DNA of 44,817 nucleotides from Bacteroidetes bacterium 4572_128 (GCA_002084355.1 NBLL01000079.1:1-44817), one strand, 5' to 3'; numbered from the stretch's first letter, positions 1 through 9,540 are shown. The notes: generated from the sequence alone by a model not told the origin. Numbers and translations: made by a program.

Positions 1-1179
1 GGAAATAGCTTTCTTGTAAAAATTATTATTGATAATAATGATATAGAAAATTTTGTGCAATTTCAACAGGAATTACCTGATGGATTTACAGCGAAAAAAG
101 TAAATTTAAAAAACGGTATATTTTCATTTAAAAATCAAAAAGTTACTGTTAAATGGATAAAATTTCCAAAAAATAGGAAAATAATTTTTTCTTATAAAGT
201 TTCCGTTAAAAATTTCATAGAAGGAGATTTTAAATTAAGTGGTATAATTTCTTATATAAATAATAATCAAAGAGAAGTAGTAAAATTACAAAATCATAAA
301 ATAAAAATTTCCAAAAAAAAAAATATTAAAGAATTAGTTAAAAACAACGAAATAAAATGTTTTAGGCAAAAACCTTATATGGATTTACAAGGAAATTATA
401 TTATAAATTTATTTGTAAATAAAAAAAATAATAAAAAGCACGCAAGAATAGCAGAAAATATTCCATTAGGTTTTGATGTTGAAGAAATTAATATTGAAGG
501 TGCTTCTTTTAATTTTATAAAAAAAGACAGAGTAGCTCGTTTTTTATGGTTGAATTTACCTATAAAAAAAAAATATATTGTTAGTTATAAATTAATTCCA
601 CAAAAAAATAATGATAAAATTCCTAAAATAAAAGGTGTGCTTTCTTATGTTACCAATAATGATATTATTTATTTTGATATAATTGAAAAATCTAAAAATT
701 TAAAAAATGCAAAATTACATAAAAAAAAAAATGAAAATCTTGAAAATAAATCAAGCATAATTTATAATAAAGATAAATACATAAATCTTAGAGACGTAGA
801 AGAAGGTAATGAAATTAACGAAATTAATTCTCATAAAAATTTTAATAAAAAAAATAACATTAAAATTTATCAAAAAGATATTCCTAAATTAGAGTATAAA
901 AAAGGTTTAGTTTACAGGATACAAGTTGCTGCAGCACTTAAAAACATTGATTTAAAATATTTTAGAAAAATGAAAATTGAGGATTTTATAAAAATGGAAT
1001 ATAATAAAGGATGGAAAAAATATCTTGTTGGAGAATTTGTAAACTATAAAAATGCTTCAAGTCATGTTGATTTCTTAAAAAAAGAAATTAAATTGAAAAA
1101 TATTTTTATTGTTTCTTATTACGATGGCAAAAGAATAAATTTAAAAAAAGCAATGGAAAAAGAAAAAAATATTTATTAA
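1..1179 (+). CDS. SPOR-domain protein with two beta-rich modules, 5' end outside window
   Basis: The frame is open from base 1, so the gene starts upstream; the GTG at 55 is not a convincing start. Two related modules of about 95 residues are visible, at roughly residues 3-100 (FQQELPDGF, then VKWIKFP) and 135-235 (IAENIPLGF, then FLWLNLP). Both share a 'lP.GF ... F.W..lP ... SYk' pattern. The last 80 residues (YRIQVAAA ... GWKKYLVGEF ... IFIVSYYDGKRI) look like a SPOR-like domain; SPOR domains bind denuded peptidoglycan. The linker is lysine- and asparagine-rich. An envelope-associated role is inferred; the exact function is unknown. It converges on trxB across a repeat array. Confidence 0.7.
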   Translation, partial: GNSFLVKIIIDNNDIENFVQFQQELPDGFTAKKVNLKNGIFSFKNQKVTVKWIKFPKNRKIIFSYKVSVKNFIEGDFKLSGIISYINNNQREVVKLQNHKIKISKKKNIKELVKNNEIKCFRQKPYMDLQGNYIINLFVNKKNNKKHARIAENIPLGFDVEEINIEGASFNFIKKDRVARFLWLNLPIKKKYIVSYKLIPQKNNDKIPKIKGVLSYVTNNDIIYFDIIEKSKNLKNAKLHKKKNENLENKSSIIYNKDKYINLRDVEEGNEINEINSHKNFNKKNNIKIYQKDIPKLEYKKGLVYRIQVAAALKNIDLKYFRKMKIEDFIKMEYNKGWKKYLVGEFVNYKNASSHVDFLKKEIKLKNIFIVSYYDGKRINLKKAMEKEKNIY

Positions 1180-1337
1180 TTTCAAATAAAAAATATTAAA
1201 ATTTTGGGCGTTTTTTTGAAAAAAATTTTTTTTGATTTTCAAATAAAAAATATTAAAATTTTGGACGATTTTTGAAAAAATTGTTTTTTTAATTGAAATT
1301 AAAAAATGTTAAAATTTTAGGCGTTTTTTTTCGACCA

Positions 1338-1371
1338 AACATTGGAGGTTAAAAAAGAAACCTCCAATGTT
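1338..1371. repeat. Palindromic element, copy 1
   Basis: A perfect 13-bp stem (AACATTGGAGGTT at 1338-1350, AACCTCCAATGTT at 1359-1371) encloses an 8-nt loop and is followed by a T-rich run. It could act as a terminator for the SPOR gene, but the same element recurs at 1522-1555 with its flanks, so it behaves as a repeat family. Confidence 0.75.
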
Positions 1372-1521
1372 GTTTTATTTTTATTGTTTTCACCGCAGAT
1401 TGTTAAATTTAAAATGTTAAAATTTTGGACGTTTTTTGAAAAAAAAAATTTTTTCATTTTTTAAAAATGTTGAAATTTTAGGCGTTTTTTGAAAAAAAAA
1501 TTTTTTAACATTTTTCGACCA

Positions 1522-1555
1522 AACATTGGAGGTTAAAAAAGAAACCTCCAATGTT
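1522..1555. repeat. Palindromic element, copy 2
   Basis: The stem is identical to the one at 1338-1371 (arms 1522-1534 and 1543-1555). The shared block starts at TCGACC before the stem and runs on to GTTTTCACCG(C/T)AGATTG, giving a duplicated unit of about 75-80 bp with a 6-nt length difference in the T-rich part. Confidence 0.75.
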
Positions 1556-1737
1556 GTTTTATTGTTTTCACCGTAGATTGTTAAATTTAAAATTTTGGAC
1601 GATTTTTGAAAAAAATTTTTTAAATTTAAAAATATTAAAATTTTGGGCGTTTTTTGAAAAAACTTTTTTCTCGTTAAAAATTAAAAATTTTGGACGATTT
1701 TTGAAAAAATGCCGTTTTTTTTTAATTTACAGATAGT

Positions 1738-2715
1738 TTATTTTTTTAAATATCTTTCAGCATCGAGAGCGGCTTGACAACCAGAACCTGCTGCTGTAAT
1801 TGCTTGTCTGTAAATAGAATCTTGTACATCTCCACAAGCAAAAACTCCTTCTACATTTGTTTTACTATTTCCTTTTTCTGTTATAATATAACCAATTTCA
1901 TCTGTTTTTAAATAATCTTTAAAAATATCAGAATTTGGTTTATGACCAATTGCCACAAAAAAACCGGAGATATTTATTCTTACTTCTTCATTATTTTTAT
2001 TTATTAAAATAGCACCTTCTAAATTATTATTTCCAAATAATTTTTTTGTATTATGCTCGAAAAGAATTTCTATATTTTTTATTTTAAGAACTCTATCACG
2101 CATAGTTTTAGAAGCACGCATATAGTTTTTTCTTATTATCAAATAAACTTTTTTACAAATTCCAGAAAGATAAACAGCTTCTTCAGCGGCAGTATCTCCT
2201 CCTCCAACTACAGCAACATCTAAGTTTCTATAAAAAAATCCGTCACAAGTTGCACAAGCAGAAACTCCAGAGCCAAGAAATTTCGTTTCACTTTCTAAAC
2301 CGAGATATTTTGCCGTTGCTCCGGTGGCAATAATTACAATGCTTGTTTCTATTAATTTCCCATCATCTGTCCAAACCTTATGATTTTTTTTTGAAAAATC
2401 TGTTTTTGTTGCTACTCCGTCTCTCACTTCTACACCAAATCTTTCGGCTTGTTTTTTCAAATCTTCCATCATTTCAAAGCCAGAAACACCATTTGGATAA
2501 CCGGGAAAATTCTCTATTTCTGTTGTGGTTGTTAATTGACCACCAGCTTGAAGCCCTTGATATAAAACAGTTTTTAAATTTGCTCGGGAAGTGTAAATTG
2601 ATGCTGTATAGCCTGCTGGTCCAGAACCAATAATTAAACAATCAACTTTCTCTGTTACAAATTTTTTTTTTGTAACATTATTATCTTCTAAATTTATTTT
2701 CTTAAAAAAACTCAT
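1738..2715 (-). CDS. trxB: Thioredoxin-disulfide reductase
   Basis: This FAD- and NADPH-dependent flavoenzyme reduces thioredoxin in the cytoplasm. The 325 residues match the family length. The FAD-binding GSGPAG lies at residues 30-35, the redox-active CATC at 154-157, the NADPH-binding GGGDTA at 171-176, and the C-terminal FAD motif (ACGDVQD, then RQAITAAGSGC) near 297-315. A short N-terminal extension of about 22 residues precedes the usual start; the ATG at 2715 is the only clear upstream start. The gene is intact, unlike many neighbours, and is transcribed divergently from the LRR gene at 2779. Confidence 0.97.
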   Translation of the reverse strand: MSFFKKINLEDNNVTKKKFVTEKVDCLIIGSGPAGYTASIYTSRANLKTVLYQGLQAGGQLTTTTEIENFPGYPNGVSGFEMMEDLKKQAERFGVEVRDGVATKTDFSKKNHKVWTDDGKLIETSIVIIATGATAKYLGLESETKFLGSGVSACATCDGFFYRNLDVAVVGGGDTAAEEAVYLSGICKKVYLIIRKNYMRASKTMRDRVLKIKNIEILFEHNTKKLFGNNNLEGAILINKNNEEVRINISGFFVAIGHKPNSDIFKDYLKTDEIGYIITEKGNSKTNVEGVFACGDVQDSIYRQAITAAGSGCQAALDAERYLKK

Positions 2716-2778
2716 AATTTTTATAAAAATTTTTTACAAATTATAATTTTATTTTTAATTTTATTAAAATTTTTTTTT

Positions 2779-3394
2779 ATGAAATATTTAATAAGTTTAT
2801 TTTTTCTTGTTTTTTTTATTCAAAGTTTTTTTTCTCAGGAAAAAGAAGATGATGATGGTTTACTTAGTAAAGAAGAACTTCTTTTAAAAAAGGTTTATAA
2901 ATCAATAGATAGTGCTGTTTTAGAATCTGATTCAGTTTATCGTATGAGTTTATATAATCAACAATTAAAAGAATTACCTCCGGAAGTTTTTTCTTTCGAA
3001 ATTTACAGGAGTTAATTTTATCTTTTAACGAACTGGAAGAAATTCCAATAGAAATTTTTTCTCTCAGTAATTTACAGGAACTTGCTTTACAGCATAATAA
3101 AATTAAAGAATTACCGAAAGAAATTGGAAATTTGAAAAACTTAGAAAGGTTATTCTTATACAATAATAAAATAAAAAAACTTCCGAAAGAAATAGGAAAC
3201 TAGAAATAGAAGGTTTAGAAAAATTAGAAATTTTTTTTATTAATAAAAATAGGATAAGAAAATTTCCCGAAGAGATAAAAAAATTAGAGTTTCTTAAAAA
3301 ATTAGATGTGGCAGGAAATCCAATAGTAAGAAAAAAAAGAAAAATGAAAAAGTTAAGAATGTGGTTACCTATAACAAAAATTAGATATTATTAA
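2779..3394 (+). pseudogene. Secreted leucine-rich-repeat protein, two frameshifts
   Basis: The frame opens with a signal peptide (residues 1-20, ending FSQ) and an acidic stretch, then LRRs of the '[14 protein letters not shown].L..N.l' type. The first frame stops at 3015. Adding one A to the AAA run at 2999-3001 restores [17 protein letters not shown] and carries the LRRs to GN at about 3200, where a stop follows. A third frame ([18 protein letters not shown]) continues to a TAA at 3394. The second break looks like loss of about one repeat length (some 60 nt). LRRs of this type bind proteins; no specific partner can be named. Without the breaks it would exceed 200 residues. Confidence 0.7.
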
Positions 3395-3468
3395 AAAAAA
3401 TACATTTTTTAAGAAAAATTTTTTTTATAAAAAAAAAAAATGAATTTTTGAAAAAAAATTAAAAAAAT

Positions 3469-3918
3469 ATGTCTGATATTAACAAATCATATATTTGTGT
3501 TTTGAGTAATTCTCTTTATGGAAATTACCTAAAAATAACTCATACGAAAATTTCACCTGTGCAATATGCCGTGCAATTATCGGAAAATAAAGCTGTGCCA
3601 AGTCCACTTGTTGTTGTTCATTATAAGCCGTTTTATGAATATTTATATGCCATGAAACAAATTTATAAAAAGTTTAAAAAAAACAAGGTTTCTGGAAAAA
3701 ATTTTTTTAGTATAGATATAAAAGAAATTAGCAATTTTATAGATGAACTTGCTGTAGAAGACTTTCGTAGGGAATTAAAAAGGAAAAATATTTACGAAAA
3801 AGATTTTAAAAATTTAGAAAAAGAACTTCGCAGAGAAGAAAAAAAATCTGAATATAAAAAATCTAATAAGTTAGAATCTTTGAAAATATCTCTATATAAT
3901 GAAAAAGATCAAAAATAG
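3469..3918 (+). CDS. T5orf172/GIY-YIG-like domain, N-terminal part of an LRR fusion
   Basis: The first 90 residues resemble the T5orf172 (MUG113) branch of the GIY-YIG nuclease fold: [19 protein letters not shown] corresponds to the family's 'gyvYvLsNp....lvKIG.T', followed by [16 protein letters not shown] at the end. The usual catalytic Arg after the second motif is absent (PVQYAVQLS), and the Glu of the 'E..IH' helix is replaced, so nuclease activity is doubtful. A charged coiled coil follows. The frame ends at TAG 3916-3918, but inserting one A in the A-run at 3911-3915 reads straight into the LRR part at 3945-4580. The two are probably one gene of about 370 codons. Confidence 0.6.
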   Translation: MSDINKSYICVLSNSLYGNYLKITHTKISPVQYAVQLSENKAVPSPLVVVHYKPFYEYLYAMKQIYKKFKKNKVSGKNFFSIDIKEISNFIDELAVEDFRRELKRKNIYEKDFKNLEKELRREEKKSEYKKSNKLESLKISLYNEKDQK

Positions 3919-4580
3919 AAAAACTCTATAGAGAGGTTAAAATTTTGCAAGGAAAAGATAATAAAGAAATTTCTAAATTGCTAATTAAAATCAAAGATAA
4001 AGAAAAAGAAATTAGACGTTTAACAGAAAAATTAAATGAATTTGGAGATAATTTTATTGTCAGCGATTTATTGAGTGAATCGGAATTAAATCGCACAAAA
4101 AAATTTAGTTCTATGAAACAAGCAATGGGAGATGCAAAAAATGTTTATAGGCTTTATTTGTGGAATGCAAATCTTGAGAAAGTTTCTCCAAAAATTTCAA
4201 ATTTTAAAAATTTGCAAGAATTGTATTTGTGGAATAACAAATTAGCAACTTTACCGTCTGAAATTTCAAACTTGCAAAATTTACAAAAATTATTCTTATC
4301 AGAGAATAAATTTAAAACTCTTCCGGAAGAAATTTTAAATTTAAAAAAACTTGAAAAATTAGATTTAAGAGCTAATGATTTTATGTTTTTAACGGGAGAA
4401 ATTAGTCGTCTAAGTAAATTAAAAATTTTGTATTTATCAAATAATAGATTGACAAGTATGCCAGAAGAAATTGAAGATTTGATATATTTAAAAGAGTTAG
4501 ATTTGCGTGGAAATCCAATTCCGTCAGAAGAAAAAAAACGATTAAAAAAATTATTAAATAAAGTGGAAATTAGATTTTAG
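3919..4580 (+). CDS. Coiled coil plus leucine-rich repeats, C-terminal part of the same gene
   Basis: Read in this frame from 3918, the sequence gives [12 protein letters not shown] and a coiled coil rich in K/E/I, then about five LRRs ([32 protein letters not shown] and so on) and an LRR cap ending [17 protein letters not shown]. The nominal start at 3945 is a TTG and is not believable; continuity with the upstream frame through a one-base slip is the better reading. There is no signal peptide on the joined protein, so a cytoplasmic location is inferred, unlike the LRR gene at 2779. It ends before a short repeat-filled gap and a convergent outer-membrane gene. Confidence 0.65.
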
Positions 4581-4839
4581 AAAAAATATTAAAAGAATAT
4601 TATTTTGAAAAAAAATTTTTTTTTAAAATTCGTCAAAATTTCAATATTTTTTCATAAAATCATCCAAAATTTTAAATTTTTATAATTTTAAAAAAAAATA
4701 TTTCATAAAAAAGCAAAATTTTATTTTAAAAAAAAATTTTGCTTTTCATAAAAAAGCAAAATTTTATGAATATTATAATTTTTAAATTTTTTTTTTTTTA
4801 TAAAAACGACAAAATTTTATGAATTTAAAATTATATTTT
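4581..4839. repeat. Short AT-rich intergenic repeats between convergent genes
   Basis: The gap contains degenerate forms of the dispersed unit (ATTCGTCAAAATTTCAATAT near 4627, CATCCAAAATTTTAAATTTT near 4662) and several near-identical copies of CATAAAAAAGCAAAATTTTA around 4704 and 4746. No gene was seen. Confidence 0.55.
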
Positions 4840-5376
4840 TTAAAAAAAATACATCACAACAAATAAAAATCTATAATCTGTAACAGCTTTTGTATTTTTT
4901 ATTTTTCCTTTATTTTCAAAATCTATTTTTCCATAAGAAACCGTTGTTCTTTCTGTTTCGAAAGCGATTTGAAATTTATTAATCTTTTTTGAAATATGCG
5001 ATGTTATTTTATATAAATTATCTATATTTTCGCCTCTTGCATAAAAAATAGAATTTTCAATAATATCATCAGTAGTTCCTAAATTTTTTAAAAAACCACC
5101 ATAAATACTAAACCTATAATTTTTTTCATAAACAATATTTGTCCATATATTAAAATGATTTGTTGGAGTATAAGTTTCTTTTCCAGTTTTTTTATCTATA
5201 GAAGAAATTGCATAACCTCCAAGAGTTAAATGTTCAAATAAATTTTGAGAGTAAATTATTTTTGTTTTTAGCGTAAAGTTTTTTCCAATTTTTGTTTTAA
5301 AAAAACTTGCAAAAGAGAAACTTTTAATTTTTTCATTTGTTTTAAAAAAGTCTTCATCAATTAGGAATTTTTGCAT
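4840..5376 (-). pseudogene. Outer-membrane beta-barrel protein, C-terminal part
   Basis: This is the 3' half of the gene whose 5' half is 5357-5935. It shows alternating polar/aromatic strands typical of a barrel (FASFFKTKIGKNFTLKTKI, LTLGGYAISS, YRFSIYGGFLKNLG) and a terminal strand ending in aromatic residues (YRFLFVVMYFF), the usual outer-membrane C-terminus. The ATG at 5376 is fortuitous. In related Bacteroidota barrels, LQNAKIP is followed by about 25 residues before the sequence equivalent to DEDFFKTNEKI, so roughly 75-80 nt appear to be missing at the junction near 5362-5374, changing the frame. Confidence 0.6.
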
Positions 5377-5935
5377 TTTGTAAAAATTCAGAACTATATT
5401 TTATTTCGTCTTTTTTCAAAGGTCCTGGACTTTTAAAATCTCTTTGAGTAATTGCTGACATCATAATTGTAAAATTTTTATACTTCTTTGTAATTCTCAA
5501 CTGCGGTGTTCTATTTAATAATTGAATTGGAACTCCAGTATGCAAAGCCATTACATTTGGAATGGCTTCCAAAATAAAAAATCCGTTTGCATTGCTATTT
5601 TCTGTTCCTGTAAAATCTCCTTCCAAAATAGCCGAAGTTTTCCCATTTAAAATTTCTATTTCTTTCATATCAAAACGAATTCTTGATTTCATAGAAACAG
5701 CATTTAAATATCCATCTTCATTAATATCATCTCCGTTTTTGTCTAATTCTATATTTTTAGGATAAAGAGAAACTAAACCATCTCTCGCAGAAACATATTG
5801 CCTTGTGTGATACCAAGCGTCATAAGACACAAAACCAGAAATTTTAATTTTAAAATCTTTAAAATGATTATTTTCTTGCGAAAAAATAAATTTAAAATTT
5901 ATAAAAATAATTATTATTATAAAAGTGTTTTTCAT
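5357..5935 (-). pseudogene. Outer-membrane porin-like protein, N-terminal part
   Basis: A signal peptide (MKNTFIIIIIFINFKFIFSQ) is followed by ISGFVSYDAWYHTRQYVSARDGLVSLYP, strands such as SAILEGDFTGTENSN and a TQRDFKSPGP segment. This looks like the N-terminal half of a porin-like barrel. It stops at TGA 5357 right after LQNAKIPN, and the remainder lies in another frame at 4840-5376. The joined protein would be about 370 residues before adding the missing part. The substrate is unknown. Confidence 0.6.
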
Positions 5936-6078
5936 ATTTTATATAAGAAATTAAAAATTTTTCATTTCATTAATAATTTTCATAGTTGCGACAAAAAAAA
6001 ATGACAATTTATGCTCTTCATTTTCATGAAAGTAAAATGATAGTTTTTGCAAATTATTTGAGTAATTTATAAAATATG

Positions 6079-6102
6079 TCCCACGATTTTATTATCGTGG
6101 GA
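6079..6102 (-). terminator. Hairpin downstream of the DUF2027/Smr gene
   Basis: TCCCACGAT (6079-6087) pairs with ATCGTGGGA (6094-6102) around a 6-nt loop, 29 nt beyond the stop of the minus-strand gene ending at 6131. It is one of the few GC-bearing stems here. There is no clear T-run on the minus-strand 3' side, so termination is likely but not certain. Confidence 0.55.
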
Positions 6103-6130
6103 ATTAATTCCCTAATAATTGAAAATATTT

Positions 6131-6805
6131 TTAAGATTTATTTAAAATCACTAGGGTTGCACCGTAACCGTATTCTTTAAAAGACGCATCTTGATGTTTA
6201 AAATGTTTATAATCTTTATCAAGAATTTTTCTTATTTCTTCTTTCAAAACTCCATTTCCGACACCGTGAATAAAAATAATTTTATTTAAATTATTAATAA
6301 TTGCACTTTCAAATTCAGAACGAAAGCGATTTAATTGAATTGTTAAAATAGCAAAACTCGAAAGACCTGATTCATCTGGAATTAATTTTTTAATGTGTAA
6401 ATCAACTTCTTTTAGAGGCAAAATATTATTAATTTCTTTTTCTTCAGAAATTTCTTTTTTTATATCATTACCTATCAAATTATTTTCTTTTTCTTTTACA
6501 ATTTTTTTTATTTCTTTGCTATCTAATTTTTTAAATTTCTTCTCAACTTTATCAGCTTCAATTTTAAAAATTATCGCTTCACTATAAAAAAAATCATTTT
6601 CTACGAAATTTTTTTCTTTATAAAATTTAATAGGTTTTATTTTTAATTTTTTTGTTATAGTATCTTGCAAATTATAAATACCATTTTTATAAGTAATGAT
6701 TTGAAAAATAAAAGTAGATAATTCGTTTAAATCAGAACGTTTATATGTTTCTATAAAAAATTTTGTATTTGGCATAATTGTAGAGCAAATTATAATTACT
6801 ATCAT
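6131..6805 (-). pseudogene. DUF2027/Smr-domain protein, C-terminal part
   Basis: From MPNTKFFIETYKRSDLNEL onward this matches the DUF2027 family of Bacteroidota MutS2-related proteins. The C-terminal Smr domain is complete: VDLHIKKL (the D-L-H motif) and KIIFIHGVGNGVLKEEIRK (the H-G-x-G motif). Smr domains are nucleic-acid endonuclease or binding modules. The real reading frame comes from the upstream piece at 6741-7124; about 20-25 residues between NLLYN and MPNTKFF appear to be missing and the frame is shifted. The nominal start MIVIIICSTI is an artefact of the shift. Confidence 0.75.
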
Positions 6806-7124
6806 TAATTAAATAAACATCTAAATTGTCAAAATTTGCAATATCTTCTTCCTTAGGAATAAAAGCGAAAAAAATATTTATTTCATTATTATTAGATTTT
6901 TTTTTGATTATTTCAATTTTTTTTTCCGGAGGCTTAATTTTTTCTCTGACAAATATTTTCCTATCAGGTTTTTTTTCTTCTGTATTTATTAGTTCATTTT
7001 CTAAATAAGGTATTTCAAAACCTTCTTCCAATGAAACATAGATAACTTTATCTTCTATACGAGCAATTTTACCGCCTCCAGTGTCATCTAAAAATCTGAC
7101 TTTATCTCCAATTTGAAAATCCAT
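6741..7124 (-). pseudogene. DUF2027/Smr-domain protein, N-terminal part
   Basis: The start MDFQIGDKVRFLDDTGGGKI is the typical N-terminus of the DUF2027 family, with an SH3-like beta barrel (residues 1-45), a lysine-rich linker and the beginning of DUF2027 (FFAFIPKEEDIANFDNLDVYLINDSNYNLLYN). The frame then reads into a stop, while MPNTKFFIETYKR continues in another frame. The coding overlap of 65 nt with 6131-6805 is the signature of the frame change near 6776-6790, not of two genes. Confidence 0.75.
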
Positions 7125-7223
7125 TTTTTTATTTTATTAAAAATTTTTTCAAAAGTATTTAAATTTTTTATTTTAAAATAAAATAAATTAATAATATTTG
7201 GTTTAAAAATTGTTATTTTTTTT

Positions 7224-7231
7224 TAAATTTG
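7224..7231 (+). promoter_or_regulatory. Candidate -7 box for the SDR gene
   Basis: TAAATTTG matches the Bacteroidota -7 consensus TAnnTTTG and lies 22 nt before the ATG at 7253. TTTG at 7197-7200 could be the -33 element, although the spacing of 23 nt is longer than usual. Confidence 0.45.
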
Positions 7232-7252
7232 CTTTTTTAAAATAAAAAAATT

Positions 7253-8065
7253 ATGAAAGATAAAATTGTATTAATAACGGGTTCTACAGATGGAATAGGA
7301 AAAAAAACAGCCTTTGATTTAGCAAAAAAAGGGGCAAAAGTTATAATACACGGACGAAATCAAGAAAAAACAGAACAAGTTTTTAAAGAAATTCAAGAAA
7401 AAACCGAAAATAAAAATCTTGATTTTGTTGTTTCTGATTTTATTTCTATGGATGAAATAAAGAAAATGTCGGAATTGTTGAAAAATAAATACGAGAAAAT
7501 TGATGTTTTAATAAATAATGTAGGAATGATTTCCAAGAAAAAGGAATTCTCAAATGAAGGAATAGAATCCATTTTTATGGTAAATTACCTTTCTACTTTT
7601 ATGAATACATTGCTTCTTTTTGATTTAGTAAAAAATTCTGAATTGAAACATATTTTAAATATTAGTTCTATGATGCATTCTAATATGATAGAATTTGATA
7701 ATTTACAAGGTCAAAAAGTTTTTGACCCTTATAAAATGTATGCCGTTTCAAAACTTTGTGTTATTTTGTTTTCTTATTACCTCGAAGGAAATTTAAACTC
7801 AGATAAAGTTTATATAAATTCTATGCATCCAGGTGTAATAAATACTAAACTTTTGGAAAACCGTTGGATAGGTGGTAGTTCAGCTGATTTTGCTTCTGAA
7901 AATATTAGACGTGTTGTTAAATTGCAAAAAGAAAGCCTTTTTAGTGGGAAATATTTTGTAAGTAAGAGAATGACCATTTCTTCCAGAATTTCTTATTCTG
8001 GAGAAGCACAAAAAAAATTATGGGAAATTAGTCAGAGATTAACAGACATTCATTTTTCATTTTAA
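7253..8065 (+). CDS. Short-chain dehydrogenase/reductase (SDR)
   Basis: This classical SDR-type oxidoreductase has 270 residues. The Rossmann TGSTDGIG lies at residues 9-16, NNVG at 88-91, Ser138/139 precedes the active-site Y163-x-x-x-K167, and the HPGVINT segment follows. It resembles the retinol-dehydrogenase/WW-oxidoreductase-like branch. The substrate cannot be read from sequence. It ends 17 nt before mnmE on the same strand, so the two may be co-transcribed. It is intact, with an A-rich leader (AAAAAAATT) directly before ATG. Confidence 0.88.
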   Translation: MKDKIVLITGSTDGIGKKTAFDLAKKGAKVIIHGRNQEKTEQVFKEIQEKTENKNLDFVVSDFISMDEIKKMSELLKNKYEKIDVLINNVGMISKKKEFSNEGIESIFMVNYLSTFMNTLLLFDLVKNSELKHILNISSMMHSNMIEFDNLQGQKVFDPYKMYAVSKLCVILFSYYLEGNLNSDKVYINSMHPGVINTKLLENRWIGGSSADFASENIRRVVKLQKESLFSGKYFVSKRMTISSRISYSGEAQKKLWEISQRLTDIHFSF

Positions 8066-8082
8066 TAAAATTATAATTTATA

Positions 8083-9465
8083 ATGATTAATCAAGATACT
8101 ATATGTGCAGTTGCTACTCCAAGAAGTGAAGGAGCAATTGCAATTATTAGAATTTCTGGAAAAAATGCAATTTCAATTGGTGAGAAAATTTTTTTTTTTA
8201 AAAAAAGTGGGAAATTTTTAAAAAATCAAAAAAAAAATACTATACATTTTGCTTATATAAAAGACGAAAATAAAATCATTGATGAAGTTCTTTTTTCTTT
8301 ATTTAGAGCTCCAAATTCTTATAATGGTGAAGATATAATAGAAATTTCTTGTCATGCGTCCATTTTTATCCAAGAAGAAATTTTAAAATTAATAATAAAA
8401 AATGGTGGACGTTTAGCCAAAGAAGGAGAATTTACTCTAAGAGCATTTTTAAATGGAAAAATGGATTTATCTCAGGCTGAGGCTGTTGCAGATTTAATTC
8501 ATTCGACAAATGAAGAAAATCATAGAATTGCAATGAAGCAAATGAGAGGTGGTTTTTCTTATGAAATTTCTATACTAAGAAAGAAGTTATTAAATTTTAT
8601 TTCGCTGATAGAATTAGAATTAGATTTTTCCGAAGAAGATGTAGAGTTTGTTGACCGTCGTGATTTTAAAAATTTAATTCTTGAAATAAAAAGAAAAATT
8701 GACATTTTAAAAAATTCTTTTCATCTAGGAAATGTAATAAAAAATGGTGTTCCAGTTGCAATTGTTGGAGATACAAATGTAGGAAAATCTACACTTTTAA
8801 ATGCTATTTTAAATGAAAATAAAGCAATAATTTCGGAAATTCCTGGAACAACAAGAGATTTTATAGAAGATATTATAAATATAAAAGGAATGGATTTTCG
8901 TTTTATAGACACTGCTGGTTTGCGGAAAACTAAGGATAAAATAGAAAAACTTGGCATAGAAAAAACTTTTGAAAAAATTAAAAATGCAAAAATTGTTTTA
9001 TTTTTAATAGATGTAAAAAAAGAAATTCCAGAGAAAAAAATTTTAGAGATAAAATCTAAATTAGATAAAAATCAAATATTAATTCTTGTTTTAAATAAAA
9101 TTGATATTTTAAAAAAAAATGTTGATTTTCATAAAAAAATTTTTTTTATGAAAAAAGAAGAAATTATTTTAATTTCTGCAAAGCATAAAAAAAACATTGA
9201 AAATTTAAAAAATAAATTATTTGAAATAATTAATCTACAAAAAGATAATAATATTATTATAAATAATTTAAGACATTTTCAAGCATTAGAAAATTCTTAT
9301 TTTTCTGTATTAAGAATAATAGAAGGTTTGAAAAATCAAATTTCAAGTGAATTTTTAACTATGGATGCGAGAGAAATCCTAAGAGATTTTGGTGAAATTA
9401 CAGGCGAAATTACAAATGATGAAATATTAAAAAATATTTTTTCAAAATTTTGCATAGGAAAATAA
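8083..9465 (+). CDS. mnmE: tRNA modification GTPase MnmE (TrmE)
   Basis: With MnmG, this GTPase installs 5-carboxymethylaminomethyl groups on U34 of certain tRNAs. The 460 residues match the family. The N-terminal folate-binding domain begins DTICAVATPRSEGAIAIIRI. GTPase motifs are G1 GDTNVGKS (229-236), G2 GTT (about 255-257), G3 DTAG (276-279) and G4 NKID (338-341). The essential C-terminal CIGK (457-460) is present. The switch II/K-loop region also looks normal. The gene is full length in an area where other genes are broken. Confidence 0.97.
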   Translation: MINQDTICAVATPRSEGAIAIIRISGKNAISIGEKIFFFKKSGKFLKNQKKNTIHFAYIKDENKIIDEVLFSLFRAPNSYNGEDIIEISCHASIFIQEEILKLIIKNGGRLAKEGEFTLRAFLNGKMDLSQAEAVADLIHSTNEENHRIAMKQMRGGFSYEISILRKKLLNFISLIELELDFSEEDVEFVDRRDFKNLILEIKRKIDILKNSFHLGNVIKNGVPVAIVGDTNVGKSTLLNAILNENKAIISEIPGTTRDFIEDIINIKGMDFRFIDTAGLRKTKDKIEKLGIEKTFEKIKNAKIVLFLIDVKKEIPEKKILEIKSKLDKNQILILVLNKIDILKKNVDFHKKIFFMKKEEIILISAKHKKNIENLKNKLFEIINLQKDNNIIINNLRHFQALENSYFSVLRIIEGLKNQISSEFLTMDAREILRDFGEITGEITNDEILKNIFSKFCIGK

Positions 9466-9540
9466 ATTTTTAATTATATTAAAATAAAATTATATTTATT
9501 GAGGAATAAAAAAATAAATTTCATTCCTCTTTAAAAATTC

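Larger units (their letters stand above)
1190..1735. repeat. Intergenic degenerate AT-rich repeat array, minus orientation
   Basis: This gap between the SPOR gene and trxB holds about eight copies of a unit with the core AAAATTTTGGACGATTTTTG (variants GGGCG and AGGCG), near 1204, 1260, 1315, 1422, 1476, 1592, 1641 and 1690. It is the reverse complement of the CGTCCAAAATTTTAA unit of the 20-22 kb array. Two copies of a palindromic element (1331 and 1515) are embedded. I see no gene; the 61-codon ORF at 1551-1736 only translates the repeats. Confidence 0.8.

Noticed and set aside
1551-1736. 61-codon ORF before trxB
   Set aside because: It translates the repeat array and a palindrome arm; it overlaps no conserved feature.
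2864-3163. 99-codon minus-strand ORF over the LRR gene
   Set aside because: Shadow of the regular LRR coding sequence on the plus strand.
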